From an uncultured Oscillospiraceae bacterium (lineage in GTDB: Bacteria; Bacillota; Clostridia; Oscillospirales; Oscillospiraceae), in assembly GCA_900762005.1 (NCBI GenBank), contig CAAFEV010000189.1:1-12582 (forward strand): a stretch of DNA of 12,582 nt, written 5' to 3'. This document shows, piece after piece, positions 6,645 to 12,582 of this stretch; the stretch's first letter is position 1; every line of letters begins with the position of its first letter. The notes beneath the pieces were generated by a model. That model searched no databases, was not told the DNA's origin, and worked only from the letters and a program-made list of their open reading frames with translations. A program made the translations under genes and the position numbers.

Positions 6645-8166
6645 CCCTGCGCACCTCCTCACGTTCGGAGTTTACGGGCGCATCGGATTTCTTTTTGCTC
6701 TTGCCGTAGCCCTTGCTGTAGCCGGAACCGTAGCCGTAACCGTAGCCATAGCCGTAGCCGTAGCCGTAACCGTAGCCGTAGCCGCTGCGTGTGGAGGGCA
6801 GGGCAATGGCGCGGAAGGAACGCAGGTTGTTGAGAACAAAGCCGAGGAAGGAGGCGCGCGATTCGCTCAGGGTGTCAATGGCATCGTTGATTGCAATCGC
6901 CGGCACGATGTCCTGACGTACAATCAGAAGAGCCGCATCCGCCACGCCTGCCATAATCTCCGCGTCGGCAAAGAAGCCGAGCGGCGGCGTGTCAAGAATG
7001 ATAAAATGAAAATGCTTTCGCAGCGCGGTAATCAGCGGCAGGAAAGACTCTGCCGACAGCGTTTCCATCTTGCGGCGGCGCAGCGTATCGGTGAACAGGC
7101 AGTACAGACCGTTCGATTCGGAATGATGGATACAGTCCAGAAGGCTCTTCTCGGAAAAGCCCTTGCTCAACAGCGCGGCGAAGTCCTTGCCCCGCTCGAC
7201 GGACTCTTCAAAAATCAGATTTTGCGCCGGCTTACGCAGGTCGGCGTCCACCAGCAGCACTTTCTGATGCTTCTGCGCCAGAGACAGGGCAATGTTCGCC
7301 GCAATGGTGGACTTGCCCTCGTTTTCGCTGCAGCTTGTGATTAAAAAGACGCGGTGGTGGTTTTCCTCACGGTCGCGTTCCACCAGAACACGCAGCTGAT
7401 GGATGGTCTCGGTGTAGTAGAAGCTGCAGGTCGGGTTTGTAATCAGCAGAGATTTTTTCTTGCGCCTGAGCCTGTCCAGGAAGGAACGGTGATTGCGCTC
7501 GTGATATACCGTCACCAGCAGCTTGCCGTCTACCTGATGCTTCGCGCCGGCAGTGGTCTGTATGGTGTCTGCCTGCACAGACATGATGACCAAAATGATG
7601 ACCATTGCCAGTGCGCCTGCCGGAGCGGCATAACGCATCAGGGCGTCGCGGGTGCCGAGATTGCTCGGATAATAGGGAATGAGCGGGCCGTTGATGCTGT
7701 CTAAAATCGTGGTGGAGAACACACGCTGCGAGTATTCGCCGTGGCTGGCAATGATTGCCAGCGCGCTTTTGTATGCCAGCTCCGGCGAGTCGGCGGTGGT
7801 CGTCATAAGAATGATATTCGTATTTTCCGGAACCTCGATGGTGATTTTTGCAGGAAAGCGGTCAAGACCCATGCGCTTGGCGGCGGCGTTCTGGACGATG
7901 TCGCTTTGGAGCAGATTGCCGAACTGTGTGGCAACCAGATTGGTTGAGGCAACGCTGCTTGCACCGCTGCCGAACGCACTGCGCGACGTCAACGCAAAGG
8001 TCGTTGCACTTGAATAAGAGGGCGTGATGAGGAGACTTTCAATCAGATAGACTCCCATTACGCCGATCAGCGCGGCTAAAATAACCAGCCATAAGCGGCG
8101 AATGACAAATTTCAGAATACACAGTAGGTCAAAATCCGCCAAATCAACACGTTTTTGTTCTTTCAT
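6637..8166 (-). CDS. Tyrosine autokinase: Wzz domain fused to BY-kinase (first of the pair), Gly-Tyr tail
   Basis: A second complete Wzz/BY-kinase fusion of 509 residues. TM1 is about 22-45 and TM2 about 178-197, with a short extracellular Wzz domain between them (PLIPYYP before TM2). The kinase part has Walker A SENEGKST (280-287, Lys285), Walker A' VLLVDADLR (303-311) and Walker B FIILDTPP (388-395). The usual ExxRxxR oligomerisation motif reads ETIHQLR (253-259), with His256 in place of the first Arg. The tail at 461-481 is Ser, nine Gly-Tyr dipeptides, Gly-Ser, then GYSKGYGKSKKK. The ribosome binding site is a G-rich AGGGGGG 6 nt before the ATG. It starts 10 nt after the preceding gene and overlaps the following kinase by 8 nt. 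It could pair with that kinase or serve a different polymer. Confidence 0.92.
   Translation of the reverse strand: MKEQKRVDLADFDLLCILKFVIRRLWLVILAALIGVMGVYLIESLLITPSYSSATTFALTSRSAFGSGASSVASTNLVATQFGNLLQSDIVQNAAAKRMGLDRFPAKITIEVPENTNIILMTTTADSPELAYKSALAIIASHGEYSQRVFSTTILDSINGPLIPYYPSNLGTRDALMRYAAPAGALAMVIILVIMSVQADTIQTTAGAKHQVDGKLLVTVYHERNHRSFLDRLRRKKKSLLITNPTCSFYYTETIHQLRVLVERDREENHHRVFLITSCSENEGKSTIAANIALSLAQKHQKVLLVDADLRKPAQNLIFEESVERGKDFAALLSKGFSEKSLLDCIHHSESNGLYCLFTDTLRRRKMETLSAESFLPLITALRKHFHFIILDTPPLGFFADAEIMAGVADAALLIVRQDIVPAIAINDAIDTLSESRASFLGFVLNNLRSFRAIALPSTRSGYGYGYGYGYGYGYGYGYGSGYSKGYGKSKKKSDAPVNSEREEVRRDG
6727..6783 (-). repeat. In-frame hexanucleotide repeat encoding (Gly-Tyr)9-Gly
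   Basis: Nineteen codons alternate Gly (GGC or GGT) and Tyr (TAC, once TAT), so the DNA is a near-perfect GGCTAC tandem array of nine units. Each unit adds or removes one phosphorylatable tyrosine without changing the frame. The three GGT codons and one TAT break perfect identity. No similar array is present in the adjacent kinase gene. Confidence 0.93.
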
Positions 8167-8176
8167 GACAGCCCCC

Positions 8177-9049
8177 CTATTCTACGACGACGGTCAGAAT
8201 AACCGTATATTCCAGACCGGCTTCGTTGGTGTAGGAGAAGTAGACGTTCTGGCTGCCGAGAGTACCCGTGTCAAGCTTTTCCTCGGCAGGGCGAATTGCC
8301 GTGCCGCCAATCGGGGCATCGCCCGAAATAATAATATCTTCAAAATCAATGCTGTCACCGTTTCGGGTCTCGCGGGCAGTGATGATGTAGTTGCGTAATT
8401 CTTCAAAGGTCAGCTCGGAGTTCTGGTCGACGTAAATCAGATAATCCGAGAGCCGGATTAACGGATGCCGCGCCGTCGTGTTGCGAATCATGATGGTAAA
8501 TTCCACAATCGAGGTGTCGCCGGAGCTGTTCGTTACCTGCACGTTGACCCGATAATCGCCGACCTCTTCGTTCGAGATGTTGGAATAGAACGGGCGGATA
8601 CGGCGCGAAATATCGCCGTCGATTACGTCTGAGGCGGTCAGACGGTCCTGCAGGGAAATGACGCTGTTAACGGTGTAAATCAGAGGCTGCGTCAGAGTGA
8701 AATGCGGCTTGCTGTAGTCGGTATAGTAAATGTTGCGCACAAAGGTGCAGCAGTTGGACGAGGAGTCGAACACCGTATAGTGTACGGTTGCTGAGTTCGC
8801 ACCGATAAGCTGCGAAACACGGCGGACAATAATACGGTCGGTAATGTCGCCGTCCACATCGTCTACTGCGGTCATACCGCTGCAAAGCTCATAGTCAGAG
8901 GCCTTGACGCTGACCTCGAGCGGCTTGTCCTCACAGTAAATTATCGGCGGTGTGTGGTCGGTCACCATCCGGTCAAAGGAAAAAAAGACCGAAAAAGCAA
9001 TCGTCAGCACTAAAAATATGATGATTGTAATGACCTTCAGATTTCTCAT
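8177..9049 (-). CDS. Membrane-anchored extracellular protein with DUF5011/Ig-like domains
   Basis: A 290-residue protein with a single N-terminal hydrophobic anchor (about 5-24, no clear signal peptidase site), so most of it should be outside the cell. Two modules of the DUF5011/cadherin-like Ig type are seen, marked by DDVDGDITDRI (63-73) and SDVIDGDISRRI (140-151), each after a short Pro-containing beta strand. The last 90 residues look like a third, more divergent beta-sandwich. Four cysteines (39, 56, 100, 101) fall in the first module. The gene lies between the phosphatase and the first kinase with gaps of 22 and 10 nt, so it belongs to the operon. The ribosome binding site is weak. The function is unknown; sensing or binding a surface polymer is only a guess. 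Confidence 0.82.
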   Translation of the reverse strand: MRNLKVITIIIFLVLTIAFSVFFSFDRMVTDHTPPIIYCEDKPLEVSVKASDYELCSGMTAVDDVDGDITDRIIVRRVSQLIGANSATVHYTVFDSSSNCCTFVRNIYYTDYSKPHFTLTQPLIYTVNSVISLQDRLTASDVIDGDISRRIRPFYSNISNEEVGDYRVNVQVTNSSGDTSIVEFTIMIRNTTARHPLIRLSDYLIYVDQNSELTFEELRNYIITARETRNGDSIDFEDIIISGDAPIGGTAIRPAEEKLDTGTLGSQNVYFSYTNEAGLEYTVILTVVVE

Positions 9050-9071
9050 AGTTGATTGACCAGTCCTTTAG

Positions 9072-9812
9072 CTACCGCACTTTATGTCTAACGGGCAAAT
9101 CGCGGATGATTTTCTCGGGGTTGGATTGCAGCAGAATTTGGCAGTATTTCAGCGGACACAGGGTGTTTAAGGTCGGCAGCAGCGATCGAAATCCGGGTGT
9201 GCGAAGCTCCATATCGTGCCCGTCACTGGCAATGACATCCACAAGACCGCTGCGCAGCAGAAATAATGCCGTGTGGTATGCTTCTTTGCCTAAACGCTTG
9301 AGAATGCTGCCCTTGTTGAGCTGCAGCAGGTAGCCGCGCGAAAACCAGTACGCCGCAAGGTCGTGATCCTCCTGAACCGCCGCATAACGCTCCGGGTGCG
9401 CAACCACGGGCACATAGCCCTGTGCGGATATCAGCTCCAGCAAATGTGTCATTGTCTCGCCGCTCGATGTAAAATTAAACTCCGTCAGTAAATAGCGCGA
9501 GTTGTTGAGCGTCGGAAGCCGCTTGTCGCGCAGCAGCTCCGGAAAGCCTGTCATATGCGCGAATACCTCTGCCCCTGGCAGCACGCGCAGCGGAATCCGA
9601 TGCTGCCGAAGCAAGGCACGGAACATCGCAAGCCCGTTCGCCGATGCCTCACTGCGGTAGTTGCCCCGCGCACCGCGCAGGTTGCAGTGCGGTGTGGCGA
9701 CAATCGTGCCGACACCGCTGAGCAGCGTGTACTCCGCCATAGCGCAGGCAACGGCGGCATTGTCCGCACCGTCGTCGACAAAGGGAAGAATATGGCAGTG
9801 AAGATCAATCAT
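9072..9812 (-). CDS. CpsB/YwqE-type PHP-domain protein-tyrosine phosphatase
   Basis: A metal-dependent phosphatase of the PHP superfamily that dephosphorylates the tyrosine tails of BY-kinases in the cytoplasm. At 246 residues it has the normal length. Metal and active-site residues are all visible: His5 and His7 (DLHCHILP), Asp14 (VDDGADN), His42 (TPHCN), Glu82 (PGAEVF), Glu111 (LLTEFNF), His139 (AHPERY), and Asp197 and His199 (SDGHD). The ATG has GAGAGG 4 nt upstream and AGGAG a little further back. It is the first gene of the four-gene operon, about 75 nt from the predicted start site. As the only phosphatase it presumably serves both kinases downstream. Confidence 0.93.
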   Translation of the reverse strand: MIDLHCHILPFVDDGADNAAVACAMAEYTLLSGVGTIVATPHCNLRGARGNYRSEASANGLAMFRALLRQHRIPLRVLPGAEVFAHMTGFPELLRDKRLPTLNNSRYLLTEFNFTSSGETMTHLLELISAQGYVPVVAHPERYAAVQEDHDLAAYWFSRGYLLQLNKGSILKRLGKEAYHTALFLLRSGLVDVIASDGHDMELRTPGFRSLLPTLNTLCPLKYCQILLQSNPEKIIRDLPVRHKVR

Positions 9813-9894
9813 ATTGCCTCTCGCTCCTACAAGGCCGCCCCGGCGGAAGTATCATTTGACGGCAAATCAAGTATTCTTATAGATATCTTACCAT

Positions 9895-9923
9895 ACTATA
9901 TCACAAAAAGAGCATGATTTCAA
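9895..9923 (-). promoter_or_regulatory. Promoter of the phosphatase-kinase operon
   Basis: On the minus strand TTGAAA (9923-9918) and TATAGT (9900-9895) are separated by 17 bp, and TGA directly ahead of the -10 makes it an extended -10 (TGATATAGT). The leader to the cpsB-like ATG is about 75 nt and holds only a small hairpin (ATTTG/CAAAT). A second, weaker TATAAT lies at 9930-9935 on the same strand without a good -35. Confidence 0.8.
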
Positions 9924-9961
9924 CAATTAATTATACCCGGGGAATTACGCTTTGCGGTCAG

Positions 9962-9996
9962 AAAAAGGGAAAAAGCCCCCGGTAATGACCGCGGGC
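9962..9996 (-). terminator. Intrinsic terminator at the end of the candidate small RNA
   Basis: On the minus strand GCCCGCGGT-CATT-ACCGGGGGC (9996-9975) forms a 9-bp stem with one G-G mismatch. TTTTTCCCTTTTT follows (9974-9962). The T tract exists only on the minus strand. No credible protein gene precedes it, and the next operon's promoter lies about 40 nt downstream. It therefore ends either an independent RNA or an attenuated leader. Confidence 0.75.
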
Positions 9997-10140
9997 AAGC
10001 CGATAAACCGAAGGCACGTTGGGCGCGGGCTGCAAGCCGCGTGACGTTATTGCCTGTTTGCCTGCAAAGGCATTTGGTAGACATAATCCGGATTCTCCGC
10101 AAAACCTTGCGTCGCAAGGGAAAAAGGCCTTGCGGTTGTG
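9962..10140 (-). ncRNA. Candidate structured small RNA or attenuator leader
   Basis: About 175 nt without credible coding sequence, read on the minus strand, can fold into a series of stems that ends in the terminator above. From the 5' side: CCGCAA/TTGCGG (10135-10130 with 10102-10097) enclosing CCTTGC-GAC-GCAAGG; the self-complementary AATCCGGATT; TGCCT-TTGC-AGGCA (10072-10059); and a long imperfect hairpin from 10054 to 10013 with GGC/GCC, ACGT/ACGT and CGCGG/CCGCG arms. The 5' end is uncertain: a TATAAA at 10162-10157 is the nearest -10-like site, without a good -35. I do not recognise a known family; the shape is not the single rod of 6S RNA. It lies directly upstream of the kinase operon. 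Confidence 0.45.
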
Positions 10141-10164
10141 TAAAAAAATTCCATTTTTTATAAT
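10136..10164 (+). promoter_or_regulatory. Promoter for the cysteine protease gene
   Basis: TATAAT (10159-10164) is a perfect -10. TTGTGT (10136-10141) lies 17 bp upstream as a weak -35, with an A/T-rich spacer. The start would be near 10171, leaving a leader of about 330 nt before the protease ATG. A second possible -10, TATAAA at 10209-10214, has no recognisable -35. Confidence 0.55.
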
Positions 10165-10185
10165 GCTGCTACTTGTAATTTTTTC

Positions 10186-10200
10186 TGTTATGTGATAACA
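10186..10200. promoter_or_regulatory. Palindrome, possible operator in the protease leader
   Basis: TGTTAT-GTG-ATAACA is a perfect 6-bp inverted repeat around a 3-bp centre, in AT-rich DNA just downstream of the predicted + start site. It is also upstream of the minus-strand candidate RNA, so a regulator bound here could affect both. As RNA the stem would be weak, which favours a protein-binding site. The binder is unknown. Confidence 0.4.
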
Positions 10201-10500
10201 TTAAATTGTATAAATAGAAGTGCACCCTTGCCCCTTAACAGAACAGGGGGAGCCGATACGCCGCAAAACGACAAAATCGGCTTCGTTTCCATAGGGGGGA
10301 GAACACTTCTCTTTCCGAGTAAAAAAGCGCCTCTTCGCACAGCTCCTTTTCCGCTGTTCAACCGTTTTCAGGGAACGGGCAAGCCCTCTTCCCGCTCGCA
10401 CAGACACAATCCCTGCAAAATCGGCGGGCACTCCCTTGCGATTTTTTTCGCTGTATCCGGCCGAAACCCCAAACCCGCATAAAATTAGGAGGACATGAAA
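10201..10500 (+). other. Long protease leader without a gene
   Basis: About 300 nt between the promoter region and the protease start hold no convincing gene; the open frames here give low-complexity translations without a ribosome binding site. Visible structures are CCCCT/AGGGG (10231-10249), GGAGCCGAT/ATCGGCTTC (10249-10284, one wobble) and GGGAA/TTCCC with an inner GGGC/GCCC (10371-10393). None is followed by a T run. No known riboswitch consensus was recognised. AGGAGG (10487-10492) marks the protease start. Confidence 0.5.
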
Positions 10501-12582
10501 ATGAAGAACTTCAAGAAGCTGCTGTCTGCACTGCTTGTCGTGTGCATGGTGCTCTCCATGCTCCCGACAATCGTCTTTGCGACAGAAGACCCCGCTGTAC
10601 CTGCCGAAGCCCCCACTGCTGCGGCTGAAGAAGACGCCGAGGACGAGCGTGCCCGCGGCAGACGCACGCCGGAAAACCGCCCCTACAACACGACGGACGG
10701 GAACGAAAAAAGAGCCACCCCGCACACCGCGCTCCCCGCCAGCTATAACAGCAATACCGAAGGCTACATAACCCCCATCCGCAATCAGGGCAACTACGGT
10801 ACCTGCTGGGCGCACGGCGCAATTGCCGCATGCGAGGCGTACATGATTAAGCATGGTGTCAAGGTGGGAAAGCTCGGCACGACAGGCTCTGCGGCAACCA
10901 CCTCGATGAACCTCTCGGAATTCCATCTTTCGTGGTTTGCCTATACGAATGCCTATGACCGGCTCGGTATGCTCACCGGCGATGTTTCCACACCTGCCGC
11001 CGATTACCGAAATCTCGGCGGCTTCGGTGAAATCCCTTCCTATACGCTCATGCGCTGGGAGGGTCTTGCCAGCGAGTCCGACGCCGCCCTTGCTTACAGC
11101 AAAATCGGCACCAACTCCGGCACGCTTTCCTCCTCCTATGCCTATAACTACAATGTCGCCCATGTGGAGGACTGCGTCTGGATTCCCACCTCCGACAGGG
11201 ACGCCGTGAAGCAGGCAATTATGGAATACGGCGCGGGTATTTTCGGCTACTATTCCAGCGGCGGAACCAGCTATGAAAACCAAACCACCGGCGCGTACTA
11301 TTATCCCGCCTCCGAATCAAGCGACCACGATGTTACCGTTGTCGGTTGGGATGATAACTACAGCAAGACCAACTTCGTCACACAGCCCTCCGGCAACGGC
11401 GCGTGGATTATCAAAAACAGCTGGGGCACCGGCTACGGCGAAAGCGGTTACTACTTCATCTCCTATTACGATGTGCCGTCCTCAAACGATACCTGCTATT
11501 TTTTCAAGGTGGGTCCCGTTGACAATTACGACAACAACTACCAGTACGACGGTACCTCGAACTTCAACGATGTGTTAAACCTTGCCGCGAACGCGAGCGT
11601 CTGCAATGTATTCACCGCCAACGGCGCGGAATCCTTGGAGGCGGTTGCCTTCTGCAACAAGCAGGCCGACATGGCATATCAGATTGACATTTACACAGGC
11701 TGCACCTCCGACGACCCCGCAAGCGGCACCTTGGCCCACACACAGACCGGCACCTTTGAATATGCCGGCTACCACACCGTAGAGCTGACCGCGCCGATTG
11801 CCTTGACCGAAGGACAGACCTTCTCGGTTATCTTTACGAATAAAAGCTCTTCGTCCAAGCAGATTGCACTTGACCAGACCGGCAGCGTTTCCGGCTGGGT
11901 CAGCTGGACGCACGCATCCCCCTCCAATGTCTCTTTCTATAAATCCGCCACGGGCTCGTGGCTGACCTACGCGCGCAACTACCGCATTAAGGCATACACG
12001 AAGGACATCACCGCCAACATCACCGCCACCGCCAGCCCCGCAGCAGGCGGCACGGTTAACGTCGCCGGCATGAACATCTATGCCACGCCGGCAGCGGGCT
12101 ATTATGCCTCCGGCTATACCGTCACCTCCGGCAGCGCAACCGTCACGCAGAACGGCGACACCTTTACGGTCAGCGCAACGGCGGATTGTACCGTGCAGAT
12201 TAACTTCGCGGCAAAAACCCCCTGCACCGTCTCCTTTGCAGGCGCGCCGGATACCGTGAATCCCATTGCCACCTATGTCGGCGATGCCGTCAAAATGCCC
12301 TCGGTCGGCGGCAATATTACCGGCTATACCTTCCTCGGCTGGGTTACGGAAACAGTAGATGACGCTACCTCTGCGCCCGATTTCTACGCGACCGGCAGCA
12401 CGAGCTATATCGCAAGCGGTGACGTAACGCTGAATGCGCTCTATCGCTATACCACCGGCGGTGGCGGCGGTTCCGGCGACTACGAAAAGGTTACAACGGA
12501 ACCCTCCGATTGGAGCGGTGATTATCTGATTGTCTATGAAGCGGAAAATATGATCTTTGATGGCAGTCTGACAGAGTTTGAC
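10501..12582 (+). CDS. Secreted C1A papain-family cysteine protease with lectin-like and repeat domains (3' end cut off)
   Basis: A signal peptide (1-27, cleavage after IVFA) precedes an acidic, Pro/Ala-rich segment with Arg-rich sites (28-85) that may be a short propeptide. The papain domain (about 86-330) has the oxyanion Gln96, catalytic Cys102 in NQGNYGTCWAHG, His276 in SDHDVTVVGWD and Asn306 in IIKNSWGTGYGESGYY. A beta-rich segment follows (about 345-500) that resembles the lectin-like domain often attached to clostridial C1 proteases. Next come a bacterial repeat and an InlB/Flg_new-like repeat (YTFLGWVTE), a Gly-rich linker and a DWSGDYLIVYE segment that starts another surface domain. 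The frame stays open for 694 codons to the window end. ATG at 10501 lies 8 nt from AGGAGG; an ATG at 10495 is too close. It probably degrades proteins or peptides outside the cell. Confidence 0.92.
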   Translation, partial: MKNFKKLLSALLVVCMVLSMLPTIVFATEDPAVPAEAPTAAAEEDAEDERARGRRTPENRPYNTTDGNEKRATPHTALPASYNSNTEGYITPIRNQGNYGTCWAHGAIAACEAYMIKHGVKVGKLGTTGSAATTSMNLSEFHLSWFAYTNAYDRLGMLTGDVSTPAADYRNLGGFGEIPSYTLMRWEGLASESDAALAYSKIGTNSGTLSSSYAYNYNVAHVEDCVWIPTSDRDAVKQAIMEYGAGIFGYYSSGGTSYENQTTGAYYYPASESSDHDVTVVGWDDNYSKTNFVTQPSGNGAWIIKNSWGTGYGESGYYFISYYDVPSSNDTCYFFKVGPVDNYDNNYQYDGTSNFNDVLNLAANASVCNVFTANGAESLEAVAFCNKQADMAYQIDIYTGCTSDDPASGTLAHTQTGTFEYAGYHTVELTAPIALTEGQTFSVIFTNKSSSSKQIALDQTGSVSGWVSWTHASPSNVSFYKSATGSWLTYARNYRIKAYTKDITANITATASPAAGGTVNVAGMNIYATPAAGYYASGYTVTSGSATVTQNGDTFTVSATADCTVQINFAAKTPCTVSFAGAPDTVNPIATYVGDAVKMPSVGGNITGYTFLGWVTETVDDATSAPDFYATGSTSYIASGDVTLNALYRYTTGGGGGSGDYEKVTTEPSDWSGDYLIVYEAENMIFDGSLTEFD

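Noticed and set aside
6645..6662. Start of the second kinase at the GTG at 6662
   Set aside because: That GTG lies inside the AGGAGGTG Shine-Dalgarno; the ATG at 6644 has proper spacing and an 8-nt coupling overlap.
9920..10117. A 65-codon minus-strand open frame
   Set aside because: It crosses the terminator and stem-loops of the candidate RNA, has no Shine-Dalgarno and an implausible Arg-rich sequence.
9962..10140. Assignment of the structured region to 6S RNA or a c-di-GMP riboswitch
   Set aside because: It folds as several separate hairpins rather than the single 6S rod, and the conserved c-di-GMP-I core motifs are not present. A covariance search is needed before naming it.
10192..10482. 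A 96-codon + strand open frame in the protease leader
   Set aside because: No ribosome binding site, no domain and an unprotein-like composition; better read as an untranslated leader.
10201..11283. A 360-codon minus-strand open frame opposite the protease
   Set aside because: It is antisense to clear papain motifs, has low-complexity Gly/Arg/Ala composition and no ribosome binding site; it reflects GC-rich codon bias of the real gene.
1..12582. CRISPR array, tRNA, rRNA or insertion sequence
   Set aside because: No regularly spaced repeats with unique spacers, no tRNA-like cloverleaf and no transposase motifs were seen; the only tandem array is the coding Gly-Tyr repeat.

Overview
The window looks like chromosome of a Gram-positive Clostridia-type bacterium, probably an Oscillospiraceae-like gut anaerobe. 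This is inferred from moderately high GC, strong AGGAGG ribosome binding sites, TTG starts, extended -10 promoters, a Firmicutes-style capsule regulator set and clostridial-type secreted multidomain proteins. I could run no database search, so the taxonomic call is an inference.

Left part (1-2790). A short open frame closing at 136 is probably the end of a + strand gene. It is followed by a strong intrinsic terminator (263-301) and a palindromic, G-rich intergenic element. On the minus strand, psuK (PfkB-type pseudouridine kinase with an N-terminal helix-turn-helix) and psuG (pseudouridine-5'-phosphate glycosidase) form a two-gene catabolic operon that turns pseudouridine into uracil and ribose 5-phosphate. 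Its promoter matches the consensus exactly and has a palindrome at the start site.

Middle (2770-5062). Two + strand genes follow: a FUSC/aromatic-acid-exporter-type membrane protein, and an M14C-type peptidoglycan peptidase with PG-binding and LysM modules. Each has a TGGTATAAT extended -10 and probably a TTG start. The second has its Shine-Dalgarno buried in a hairpin that may also terminate the first gene. A 14-bp perfect hairpin (5015-5050) separates the peptidase from the convergent operon.

Right-centre (5097-9923, minus strand). A four-gene operon runs from a good promoter at 9895-9923: a CpsB-type PHP-family tyrosine phosphatase, a membrane-anchored extracellular protein with DUF5011/Ig-like modules, and two tandem full-length Wzz/BY-kinase fusion tyrosine autokinases. 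The kinases have different tyrosine-rich tails, one of them nine consecutive Gly-Tyr dipeptides. No glycosyltransferase, flippase or polymerase lies in the window, so this appears to be a free-standing tyrosine phosphorylation module.

Upstream of that operon (about 9962-10135, minus strand) a stretch with no credible gene holds several stem-loops and ends in an intrinsic terminator. It is a candidate small RNA or attenuated leader. Right end (10136-12582, + strand): after a 330-nt leader comes a secreted papain-family (C1A) cysteine protease with lectin-like and repeat domains, cut off by the window edge.
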